A stretch of DNA of 51,671 bases, taken from the NCBI GenBank assembly GCA_023301765.1, contig JALZUC010000049.1:1-51671 (forward strand). Direction: 5' to 3'. Origin of the DNA: Akkermansiaceae bacterium (GTDB lineage Bacteria > Verrucomicrobiota > Verrucomicrobiia > Verrucomicrobiales > Akkermansiaceae). The notes under the pieces are model-generated. The model was not told the DNA's origin. It made no database searches and was given only the letters and a program-made list of their open reading frames with translations. Within the stretch, counting starts at the first letter, position 1; the number at the start of each line of letters is the position of its first letter. The position numbers were made by a program, and so were the translations under genes. Positions 9,159 through 18,400 of the stretch are shown here, in pieces.

Positions 9159-10922
9159 TTATGCGAGGAGGTTTTCGATCTCGGTCTTAGCTTTTGATTC
9201 GTCATCCATCCAGTATTCGTGGAGGAGGGGCGCGATCTCGAATTCGATGAGGTCGTGATACCAAGCTTCGTTTGCGGTCGTGCCTGCTTCGGGGCAGAAG
9301 AAACTGTGGCCAATGCGATAGCCTTTGCCGAGGTTACGGGTATCGGCAAGGATGCTCTCGTTCAGCGCTCCAATGCGTGTGCGTATTTTCGAGATAAGAC
9401 CGGGGTCAGCTCCATGCGCAGTGAGAAGGCTTTGGAGGTTGGCGCTCTCGAGTTCAGGAGTGAGGTCAATAAAGCTGAAACGGCGTCTGAGTGCGTAGTC
9501 GACCATGGAGAGCGAACGGTCAGCGGTATTCATGGTGCCTATGATGTGGAGATTTGGTGGGACGTGGAAGTCGGAGGAAGAATAGGTGAGCTGGAGAGAG
9601 TAATCGGCGCCTCGTTTATCGTGCTCGATGAGCATCATGAGTTCACCGAAAATCTTACTCAAATTACCTCGGTTGATTTCATCGATGACGAGGAAGTAGG
9701 GACGGTCAGAATCTTCGCGTGCTTCTTCGCACAGGTTGAAAAAAGTTCCATCTTTAAGTTCAAAGCCACCCTTACCATCGGGGCGGTAGCCTTGGATGAA
9801 GTCCTCGTAAGAGTAGGACTGGTGAAACTGAATCATTGGCGCGCGGGCCTTGTTCTTCTCGCCCATGAGAGCGTAGGCAATGCGACGAGCGACGAAGGTC
9901 TTACCTACTCCCGGAGGGCCTTGCAGGATGATGTTCTTTTTGCGCTTTAAGAGGTTGAGGATAGAATCGAATTGCTCTCTGCTCATGAAGAGGTCCGCGA
10001 GGGCGTCTTCGCTGGTGTAGAGATTGGTAGGAGGCGTGACTATGGGGTCTGCTTCTCCGTAAAATGACTCAAGGATTTCCCGACACCTCCGATAGTTGTC
10101 GATATTGGTTAGGGTCTTCATAGGAACCCGGGTCCCATCCACGAGTTCGGTATCGCGGGTGTCTTTCCATTCGACTCCAATGAGGTGTTGAAACTCATCA
10201 CGATACGGGTCGAAGGAGTATTTTTGAGTAACTACACCATAGCCAAGGACACGGCTTCTGCCTTGCTTCGCGTAGATAATATCTCCCTCAGTGATGTCAT
10301 TGGCAAACTCCCAAAGCGCTAGGGAGTCATTCATGTGAGAGCCTTCTTGGCCTTTGATTTCGACAAGCTTGAGTCGGATATCTTCTCTGGTCTCATAGCG
10401 AGAGAGGTCGCCTAGAGCATCCCATCCGATTGCCGCAATTTCTTTCTCTTGGAATTCTGGCCAAAGGTAGGCTTGCGCTCCGGGTGAAATGACCCAATGG
10501 CGGGGGTGATGAGTGGCAGGGGGATCGCCTTCGGCTTCATTGCCACGTTCGTCTTCTTGTTCGGAGGGAGTTGATGAACGGGCAAACTCGAGATAAGAAG
10601 GATAGCTGAGGAGCTTAGAAACTGTTAGGGACTCAATCCCAGAATCCAAAAGCTTATGGCCTTCTTTTGTGAGGGAGTATTTGCCCTTAGTCGGCCTGGC
10701 GAGAAGTCCCGCTTTGAAGAGGTGAAACATGGCCCATTGGATACGGTCTTGAATTTTGGAGCGGGCTCCACTGGGAATTAGAACAGCCATTTGTTCGGGA
10801 GTGTATCCACCCTCTTTAACTAAGGCGGGGTAGGTTTCTCGCGGGGTGTGAATTTCACCATCCTTGCAATGGTTAAGGACTGGCACGAAAAAGTGGTCAA
10901 AGGTTGGGATTTCAACAGACAT
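9159..10922 (-). CDS. mcrB: McrB-type AAA+ GTPase with Mrr_N-like wing and PUA/EVE-like reader domain
   Basis: A 587-residue protein. Residues about 5-95 look like the Mrr N-terminal winged-helix domain. Residues about 140-265 resemble a PUA/EVE-type domain of the kind that reads modified bases. The AAA+ module has Walker A GPPGVGKT (335-342), Walker B VIDEINRGN and the McrB signature GTMNTADRS. In McrBC the B subunit forms a GTP-driven ring and recruits McrC, encoded 7 bases downstream. It starts 3 bases after the methyltransferase stop. The reader-domain call rests on sequence impression only. Its target modification is unknown and could be related to the mark placed by the linked methyltransferase. 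Confidence 0.9.
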   Translation of the reverse strand: MSVEIPTFDHFFVPVLNHCKDGEIHTPRETYPALVKEGGYTPEQMAVLIPSGARSKIQDRIQWAMFHLFKAGLLARPTKGKYSLTKEGHKLLDSGIESLTVSKLLSYPSYLEFARSSTPSEQEDERGNEAEGDPPATHHPRHWVISPGAQAYLWPEFQEKEIAAIGWDALGDLSRYETREDIRLKLVEIKGQEGSHMNDSLALWEFANDITEGDIIYAKQGRSRVLGYGVVTQKYSFDPYRDEFQHLIGVEWKDTRDTELVDGTRVPMKTLTNIDNYRRCREILESFYGEADPIVTPPTNLYTSEDALADLFMSREQFDSILNLLKRKKNIILQGPPGVGKTFVARRIAYALMGEKNKARAPMIQFHQSYSYEDFIQGYRPDGKGGFELKDGTFFNLCEEAREDSDRPYFLVIDEINRGNLSKIFGELMMLIEHDKRGADYSLQLTYSSSDFHVPPNLHIIGTMNTADRSLSMVDYALRRRFSFIDLTPELESANLQSLLTAHGADPGLISKIRTRIGALNESILADTRNLGKGYRIGHSFFCPEAGTTANEAWYHDLIEFEIAPLLHEYWMDDESKAKTEIENLLA

Positions 10923-10925
10923 GAT

Positions 10926-13900
10926 TTAAGAGTTGAGGCTGGATTCGATCAGGGTGATTTCCTCTGAGGTTAGGTCGAAAAGGCGGTAGACGATTTGGTT
11001 GATCTCAGCTTCGTGGATGGCGAGGGTGGCTTGGTCGTCCTTAGCGGCGGCGGCCGCGCATTTCTCGGCGAGAGTGGCGAGTTCGGCCTTTTCGGCGTCG
11101 GTGGCGGGGGGGATGGGAACCCGCCCCAAAAATTGTTTGTTTGCACTGTAAAACCCTCCACGAAAAGGAACGCTTAGGAATGGAAACAGCCAACCTACTG
11201 TTGAAGAAGAAATGATCGCTTGAATGAATTCTAACGATTGTTCACCTCTCTCTCCCAGCGGGAAGATTCCGCCAACGTCTACATTATCCAAGACAACAAC
11301 TCCACTTTGGTCGATCCAACCATATGGAGTGGTTACAAGGCGAGGGATACACAGTTTTTTATCTCCTTGGATAGCTAAGTTTTGGCTGCGCCCGAATTGG
11401 TGCCAACGATCATGGTCAAATTTATGATTTTCTCGTGCCCTCAGCTCCGTCTCTTTTTTCTTTAGGTAAGAAGCCAATTCTGGGCTGTCGCTGACAATTT
11501 GTTCAAATTCAACTATGACCGCTTTCTTGTCAGTTACCACGTATGGAAAAATTATTTTTTTAGAGTCTAGATTAGCCTTCCAGCGAGAAACCTCGTCTCC
11601 AGAAATCAGCGGCTTCAGCATCTGTAGTCTTCCAGAAAGTTCATCTGCACAATCTAGTTGATAAATATGATCTGCGCTTGTTTGGACTCCTACCGTGATT
11701 TTGCAGCGTGAACCTAAAGGGCTTCCAGCTCGCATTGTTTTTAAAAGAAGATTTTTATCGATACCGGTTGGAAGGCAGTAAGGGTGTTTATCAAAGTGAT
11801 TTGCTGGAAAAATTTCGGATACGGAGTTGGTAATCCCTCCGCTCTTTGTGAAGCTAATGACCTTCTCGTATAGAGTGTTTTCAGCACGTTTGGGTCGTAA
11901 ATGAAAAATTCCTACGTAATTAGTCGCACCCTCAAAAAGCTGAATATCGCCGAAATTTACAAAACCATGAAGAGTTTGATCTTGTTGAATTTGTTCGCGG
12001 AGTCGTTCACCGTAATCTGTAGAAATCCAGCGTGTGGGCTGAATCAGCAACCCAGAACCAGTATTACGCAACAATCGAATACAGAGTTCTGTGAACGGTA
12101 TATAGATGTCCCAGTTGCCTTTTGCCGCTGATTTATAGTTTTCGCTAATTAGCTTTGCGCCTATAGGATCGCTTTTCTTGATTACTTGAATTCGTTCATA
12201 GGGGGGGTTCGCGATAACGATGTCGAAGCCGCCATCCGCAAAGATGCCTCCGAAGTGTAGGTTCCAGAGGAAGGTGGGGTGTTGTTCGTCGTCGAACCAA
12301 TGGCGGAGTTTGGCGAGGAGGGCTTCCTGATGGTAAACTTTTTCTTTTTGGATAGCGTCAATTCTTTGAATCCAAGCACCAAAATCGGTGATTCCTTTTG
12401 TTAAGAATGCAAGCTTCTCGGTGTCGTCGAAGTTGGTCTCAATACGCATCCAAGTAAATTCGGCTTGGGCAAGTAGGGAGAGAGCTCGGTAGAGGGCGAA
12501 CCAGGCTTTGCGCTTTCCGGGGAGACCTTGGGCGGTGAAGAGGTCTTGTTTGGCTTGAATTAGTTCGGCAACAGCGGCTTTGGTTCTGGTATCGTCCGGA
12601 GTTTCGGTTCCGAGGTTCACGGCTTCTCCACGGATGTATTCGATGAGGGAGTCGGCGCGGTGGATCTTGTAGTCGAGATTGGGTAGAGGGCGTGGTTTGT
12701 CTTCATCGACGACGAGGGCGAGCCAGAAGCGGAGGCGGGCGATCTCGATAGCACCGGGGTCGAGGTCGACGCCGTGGATGGAGTTCTGAATAATGGCGCG
12801 TTTGAGTTCGGCTCGGAACTTTGGGGTGTTTTTCTCGGTGTCTTCCAGGGTGAGTCGCGTCCAGAGAATTTCGTGGAGGAGGCCGATGGGGAAGGCTCCG
12901 GAGCCAATGGCGGGGTCACAGATGGTGACTTTTTCGAGAAGCTCGATGATGCGCGCTTTGTTTTCCTCGACGAAGCTTGGGAGAGCTTCGGAGTTCTTTT
13001 CGTTGAGTAGGGTTTCGAGGGCTTTGTTTTCGCCTAGATGAGTCTGGAGGTAGTGCAGGAGAGATTGGCGGGCCATGTAGGAGACGATGGCCTTGGGGGT
13101 GTAGTAGGTTCCTTTTTCTTTGTTATCCTCGAGGAGGTTCTCAAAGATCATGCCGAGCATCTCGGGGTCGATGCCGACCTCGTGGTCTTCGGGGTCGTTT
13201 TCATCGATGGTGAAGTTGTATTCGTCGAAGAAGTTGAGGAGGTCCGTAAAGAGTTGGGGAGGAAAGTCAATTGAGCGGGCGTTATCGTCATCGTCCTCAA
13301 AGAGGCCGCCATTGAGATAAGGGAGGCGGGTGCCAGTGAGGGAGAAGAGATCCCCCTCGCGGTCTTCTTGGTTAAGAGCTTCGAAGAAAAGGGCTGTGAG
13401 GTATTTTGAGTGGAAGAGATCGGCTTCCTGATTTTCCGTAGCGAGTTTTAGAAATTGCTGGAGGAAATCGTGTTGGCCTCCTTTCCAAACGCGGGTGCCC
13501 GCGGGGCAGCCAAGCCAACCTTTCTTCTGGAGGAAAGTGAGAAAGACAAGGCGGCCGAGGAGGGTTTTGACAAAATCGCGGACGGGTTTGTCAGCCTTTT
13601 CCTGCTCTTTTTCGTTGGTATGGGTTTTGATTTCGAAGAGATCACGAGTTCCCTTGGCGAGGTCATCTGAAAGGAGGTGAGCGATGAAGGTTTCATACTG
13701 CTCCTTGTATTTGTCGAAGAAAGTCTTGCTGAGAGATTCAACGGAGAAGGCGAGCTCGAGATCCTTGAGTGCAAGGTCGTCAGACTTTTCTCCTAGCTGC
13801 ACGAGGCGAGCCGCAGCGGTGCGGCAAGGTTCGTTTTCGCCCAAGAGAAAGGTGTAGCGCTTCGGAGCGGTCTCAATGGTGGTGATCTGGAAGGTATCCT

Positions 13901-14282
13901 GATCGAGAGTGGTGGTGCGAGAGGCGTAAGTGAGACGCCAGTCTGGTGAGTTAGCCTGCCTGAAGACGGCGAGGACGCCGGAGGCCTGCGCCTGATCGAT
14001 GAAGGAGGCGACGTAGTTGCGCAATCCGACGCGATTGCGGGCAAGTTGAACTTGATCAGTGGTGGTGACTTCTAAAATGGCGATGGTCTGCTCGTCGCCG
14101 GGAAGAGTGAGGGTGCCGAGCTGGAGAGTGCCGGTGACTTTCTCATGGCTGACAGCGAGAGCCTGAGGCTGTTGGAAAATGGTGAGAGAACCTTCTGGAA
14201 AAAGAGAAACGAGGAAAGGCTCCCAAGTGTCACGATTATAAGAGGCGTGGAGGAGGTCGCGGATATCTGAAGAGTCGGGCAT
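10926..14282 (-). CDS. Eco57I-like class I N6-adenine DNA methyltransferase (large, type IIG/PglX-like)
   Basis: The protein is 1118 residues. The methyltransferase core has motif I CDPAIGSGAF near residue 460, an upstream GTYYTPKAIVSYM segment typical of Eco57I/N6_Mtase proteins, and motif IV IANPPYERI near 692. NPPY is the hallmark of adenine-N6 or cytosine-N4 methylation. The N-terminal 200 residues resemble the equivalent region of type IIG enzymes, but I see no clean catalytic D...ExK, so any nuclease role is doubtful. The C-terminal third probably reads the DNA target. It lies 6 bases after the DUF1016 gene and 3 bases before mcrB. It most likely marks host DNA for the whole cassette. 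Confidence 0.9.
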   Translation of the reverse strand: MPDSSDIRDLLHASYNRDTWEPFLVSLFPEGSLTIFQQPQALAVSHEKVTGTLQLGTLTLPGDEQTIAILEVTTTDQVQLARNRVGLRNYVASFIDQAQASGVLAVFRQANSPDWRLTYASRTTTLDQDTFQITTIETAPKRYTFLLGENEPCRTAAARLVQLGEKSDDLALKDLELAFSVESLSKTFFDKYKEQYETFIAHLLSDDLAKGTRDLFEIKTHTNEKEQEKADKPVRDFVKTLLGRLVFLTFLQKKGWLGCPAGTRVWKGGQHDFLQQFLKLATENQEADLFHSKYLTALFFEALNQEDREGDLFSLTGTRLPYLNGGLFEDDDDNARSIDFPPQLFTDLLNFFDEYNFTIDENDPEDHEVGIDPEMLGMIFENLLEDNKEKGTYYTPKAIVSYMARQSLLHYLQTHLGENKALETLLNEKNSEALPSFVEENKARIIELLEKVTICDPAIGSGAFPIGLLHEILWTRLTLEDTEKNTPKFRAELKRAIIQNSIHGVDLDPGAIEIARLRFWLALVVDEDKPRPLPNLDYKIHRADSLIEYIRGEAVNLGTETPDDTRTKAAVAELIQAKQDLFTAQGLPGKRKAWFALYRALSLLAQAEFTWMRIETNFDDTEKLAFLTKGITDFGAWIQRIDAIQKEKVYHQEALLAKLRHWFDDEQHPTFLWNLHFGGIFADGGFDIVIANPPYERIQVIKKSDPIGAKLISENYKSAAKGNWDIYIPFTELCIRLLRNTGSGLLIQPTRWISTDYGERLREQIQQDQTLHGFVNFGDIQLFEGATNYVGIFHLRPKRAENTLYEKVISFTKSGGITNSVSEIFPANHFDKHPYCLPTGIDKNLLLKTMRAGSPLGSRCKITVGVQTSADHIYQLDCADELSGRLQMLKPLISGDEVSRWKANLDSKKIIFPYVVTDKKAVIVEFEQIVSDSPELASYLKKKETELRARENHKFDHDRWHQFGRSQNLAIQGDKKLCIPRLVTTPYGWIDQSGVVVLDNVDVGGIFPLGERGEQSLEFIQAIISSSTVGWLFPFLSVPFRGGFYSANKQFLGRVPIPPATDAEKAELATLAEKCAAAAAKDDQATLAIHEAEINQIVYRLFDLTSEEITLIESSLNS

Positions 14283-14288
14283 GGAAAA

Positions 14289-15419
14289 TTAGCTAAGGTT
14301 GTGGAGCTCTTGTTCGATTTTTGAGATGAGTTGATCTTCGGTAGGAAGATGAAGTTGGTAGCGAGAGGTGAAGATGGCCTTTTGGTCTTCAGCGAGAGTG
14401 TATTGCACCATGGTATCATTCTTATCGGTGGCGAGAATAAGACCGAGAGTGGGATTATCATCAGGAGCCCGACGTTCGCGGTCGTAGTAGTTTACGTAGA
14501 GCTGTAGCTGACCAAGATCCTCATGCGTGAGCTTTCCTACTTTGAGATCGATGAGGACGTAGCACTTGAGAATGGTGTGATAGAAGACTAGATCAACGTA
14601 GAAGTGATCTCCCTCGAGAGTGAGGCGCTGCTGACGAGCGAGGAAGGCAAAACCATTTCCGAGTTCAAGAAGGAAGGTCTGGAGATTGGCAAGGAGGGCG
14701 CTTTCAAGATCGGACTCGATGAGTTTTTCTGATTCCGGGAGACCTAGGAATTCGATGATGAATGGATCCTTGAAAATGTGAGCTGGAGATTGGGGGTGAT
14801 GACCTTCTGAGGCCAGTTTGAGTAGTCCTTTCTTATCGGTGGACTGAGCGAGGCGATCAAAGAGAAGGGAGCTGATCTGGCGGTCTAGTTCGCGGGCTGA
14901 CCAAGAGTTCTGGAGAGCCTCGATTTCATAAAATGAGCGAGCTTCTGGGCGGGGGACTTTTAGGAGAGTCCGGTAGTGAGTCCACGAAAGGTTAGGGGTG
15001 AACTGGCCTGGTTTAAATTCGTCACGCAGTGCGTGACGAATTGGGGCAGGGTGTTCTTCCGAGGTGGCTTCCGGCTCTCTGCGCGGGGTTTGGTTAATCT
15101 CGGTCGTTTGTAATCTGAATTGGTCACGCAGGGTGTGACTGATTGCCCCTTCTAGAAGATTGGGGTAGGAAAGATGAAAAGCGCGGAAGAGTTTGAGGTT
15201 AGTCGAGCCGAGTCCCTTTAGACCTGCTGATTTAAATTTTTTCGCCAGTTCGGGAATTATTTTTTCGCCATAGATTGCCCGCTCAGTCCCTCCTTGCTCT
15301 GCTAGAAAAATTTCGCGTCCGATCAGCCAATTCGCCAAGACTTGCGCCGAGTTGACCGACCTTGCGGCGTGGGTTTCCGCTGAGGTGACAATTTGAGAGA
15401 TTCGGTCTTGGAGGGGCAT
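14289..15419 (-). CDS. DUF1016 / YhcG-like PD-(D/E)xK nuclease family protein
   Basis: A 376-residue protein. The N-terminal DUF1016_N part includes SAQVLANWLIGREIF, and LSWTHYRTLL near residue 145 is a hallmark of the family. The C-terminal nuclease fold has the pair YVDLVFYH ... YVLIDLKVGK near 270-293, fitting a PD-(D/E)xK active site. Family members occur in restriction-type loci, sometimes as accessory nucleases. Here it sits 3 bases after the PLD-helicase gene and 6 bases before the methyltransferase gene. An unusual insert-like stretch at about 92-135 contains two related peptides, ISHTLRDQF and IRHALRDEF, encoded by palindromic DNA. The precise role in the system is unknown. Confidence 0.88.
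   Translation of the reverse strand: MPLQDRISQIVTSAETHAARSVNSAQVLANWLIGREIFLAEQGGTERAIYGEKIIPELAKKFKSAGLKGLGSTNLKLFRAFHLSYPNLLEGAISHTLRDQFRLQTTEINQTPRREPEATSEEHPAPIRHALRDEFKPGQFTPNLSWTHYRTLLKVPRPEARSFYEIEALQNSWSARELDRQISSLLFDRLAQSTDKKGLLKLASEGHHPQSPAHIFKDPFIIEFLGLPESEKLIESDLESALLANLQTFLLELGNGFAFLARQQRLTLEGDHFYVDLVFYHTILKCYVLIDLKVGKLTHEDLGQLQLYVNYYDRERRAPDDNPTLGLILATDKNDTMVQYTLAEDQKAIFTSRYQLHLPTEDQLISKIEQELHNLS
15016..15042. repeat. Perfect 27-base palindrome inside the DUF1016 gene (copy 1)
   Basis: The left arm AATTCGTCACGCA and its exact reverse complement are separated by one G. Read on the minus strand it encodes HALRDEF in frame. Perfect 13-base arms in coding sequence are unlikely by chance. 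Confidence 0.85.
15118..15144. repeat. Imperfect 27-base palindrome inside the DUF1016 gene (copy 2)
   Basis: It matches copy 1 at 22 of 27 positions and begins 102 bases (34 codons) away, so it is in the same frame. It encodes SHTLRDQF. It looks like a diverged copy of the same element. Confidence 0.7.
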
Positions 15420-15422
15420 GTG

Positions 15423-18400
15423 TTAAGCTGAAAAGGATTCGGAAAGGATGATGGCGGGGTTAAGATCGGCGGTAGTGAGGCCAGCGTGGATGTCTTCGAT
15501 AGCGTGATCCTTATCTTCAGCGGGATCGTAGTAGCGACTGATAATTGAGAGAGTGTGGTCGAGGAGAGCGGCAGTCTTGAGAGGGGTCTTTTTCTGACTC
15601 TTGTGTATTTTATTGAGTTCGCGTTGGAGTTTGGCAAAGCGGCCTTTCTTGATGGCGGCTTGTGCTTGTTTGATCATGAGTTTTTCGCCTTCTGAGGCGA
15701 GGTTGGGAAGATCGAGGAGGAGCTTAAGAAGGCTGAGCGCATTGCGTTCAGCAGGGCCAATCTTGTGGTCGACGATCTGATCGCGAACAGCCTCTGACTG
15801 GAGGGATTCCTTGTAATGGTCGACAGCAGATCGAACCTGCTTGTGATGATGATCAGGAAGAGGAAGAGCTTCTTCTTTGGCGTTGGCCTGGAAGACACGA
15901 GCAGCTTCAACAAAAGAGAACTCCTCGATCGAGAGGTCGGGGTGAACGTAGTAGAATCCATCGCGGCGCTTATTGCGGACAAAGGTGATGGTTGATTCCT
16001 TACGGCCTTTATCCTTTCTGCCGCACCGGGAGCGAAGAGGAAGATTACGGATTTCCCGGAAGCGTTCGGGATTGGCAGCGCGGAACTTGCGAAGCTCCAT
16101 GAGGAGAGCAAGAGATTCATCTCGTTCTTCTTCGAGGTCTTTATCGAAGAGGCCGAAGTTATCAACTTCTTCATCGGTGGAGTAGATCTGAGAGTCTTCC
16201 CCAAGAGCGGAGTGGAAAGCCTGTAGTTTGACGAGTGCTTTTTTACGAAGCTCGATAGAGGCGTCAACCTTGGCGGTAGGAAAAAAATTGTAAACGTAGA
16301 CTTGGGGAGCTGTAGTTCCGATTCGGTTGATTCGACCTATGCGCTGCATGAGGCGAGTGGAATTCCAAGGGGTGTCGTAGTTTAGGATGACATTAGAACG
16401 GTGTAGGTTGACGCCTTCGGCAAGCACCTCGGTAGAGATGATGATGTCGTATTCTGAGACTTTCTCTTCCTCGGGGGCGTTGGCATCAAAGTTCGCGGTG
16501 ACGTGGGGCATGTTGTCTTTGCGGGTGGCCGAGTCGACGCTGAGGACCTTGTCATAGCCTGAATCTTTGAGACGCTTGACGAGGTAGTGGGTGGTTTCCT
16601 TGGACTCAGAGAAGATGACGAGTTTGGGCGAGCCACCGAGTGATGCCTCGTGATTGATCTTGGTGGAAAGGAGTTCTGATTCAAGGCGGACGACGAATTC
16701 ATCAAACTTAGGGTCTTCTTCGTTAGTTTGCCAACGCTCGGCTAGGTTGGTGAGGGTTTCGTGATCGCGGAGCAGGCCGGGAAGGAATTTGGCATCGAAG
16801 TCGTCGGGTGAACAGATTTCGATGGTGGGGTCATCAGCTTGGAGTTCGATGAGTTTGAGGAGGAGGTCTTCCTCACGCCCTTCGATAAGGTATTCGGTGA
16901 TGTTGACGTTGGGAGCGATGAAGATGGTTCCTTTCTCAAACATTGTGACCATCCGCTTGGTATTGTCTCGGAAACGAATAAGAGACTGAGTGAAGGCATG
17001 GAAGGAACTATCAAGACGCTTCAGAAGGAGCGTCTTCATGATCTTAGCGAGCTGCGAGGAGATTTGCTCAGCCTGCTGGTATTTGACTTTCTTTTCGGGG
17101 ACGAGGTGTCCAATGGCGCGGTAACGGTTGTAAGTTAAGCCGTCGGTGAGGAGGTCGAGAGTTTCATCGTAGAGTTGATCGAGCGCGGGAGGGAGTTGGT
17201 AGAGGATTTTGCGTGGGGGATCGACTTTAGGGAAGCGAATGCCTTGGGCTTCGAGATCGAGGCGGTAGTCGTCATGCTCATTAAGGTCTGTGCGAGTTCG
17301 GCGAATGGTGACCTCGGAGACGACTTTAGTTCTGATTTTTTCGTAAATTTGTTGAATCTCAACCCTCGCCTCTTCAGCGCTTAGGTCTTTCATGGCCTTC
17401 TGGAACTCTTTTTGACGGTTGGCAAAGAAGCGCTGGAGATTGGGGACCTCCAGAGTGGAGTCTTTTCCGTCTTGGAAGAGAAGGAGAAGGTTTTTAATAT
17501 CGTTCGGGCGGTTGTTCAGCGGAGTGGCTGAAACGAGGATGACGCGCTTACGGTAGTATGAGCCATCAGGGAAGCGGCGATCAGTGCGGGTCTTACAGAT
17601 GCGCTGGAGGTCATCGTAAGCCGTTGCGGTATCGTTTCGGAATTTGTGAGCCTCATCGACGATGACGAGATCGTATTTTTTGGCATTGCGGATTTTATGA
17701 AGACTGCCGTTGGTAACGATCGTGACTCCTTTGAGTTTGAATTTATCGATGGTGTCTCGCCAGCCGTCTTTCAGGGCAGGGGGCACGACAACAAGAGTCT
17801 CGGACAGATGCCCAGGGAAGCCATTGTGGTAAAAGAACTTCTTAGCAATGAGGATAGCAATGATGGTCTTTCCCAGTCCGACTACATCGGAGAGAAAGAA
17901 GCCGTGGTGTTTTTGAAGAAGCAGGAAACCTTGGGTGACGGCGTCCATTTGATAGGCAAGGCGCATGAAGCCATCGGGGAGATCTGTTTCCGAGTTGGGA
18001 TTGTATTCGATGGCTGGGCCGAAGTATTCGATAAGGAGCTTATAGTAGATTTCAAAGGGTGTGAGATCTTCGCGGAGGAAGGTGTTCTTGGTGACATCGG
18101 TGATATCTTTCGGGAGAACTGGGACAGCTTCAGTCCAGAGTTTTTCAAATTCATCAGATGCAAATTTAACGTCATCGAAGTCGTGGCTAAGGGCGTTGAA
18201 TTCGTATGTTTGACTATCTTTTGTAGCACCTAGTCCAGTGGCGCTGAGGTTTGAGGACCCGGTGATGACATGTCCGGGCTTGTGCTCATTGAAGCCCTGC
18301 GGGAGGAAGATATAGATTTTTGCGTGAAGGCGTTTTGTCGGGTGGGCTTTGATTTCTAGTTTTTTTGAAACGACATCATCGACAAATTGCAGGATGCCTT

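Noticed and set aside
9152-9349. N-terminal extension of mcrC
   Set aside because: It overlaps mcrB in another frame and encodes low-complexity Ser/Thr/Lys sequence. The start at 9151 fits the family.
9219-9950. 243-codon plus-strand frame opposite mcrB
   Set aside because: It is an antisense shadow of the McrB coding sequence with no recognisable domain.
17646-18233. 195-codon plus-strand frame opposite the PLD-helicase
   Set aside because: It is a shadow of the helicase gene; its composition follows from the opposite strand.
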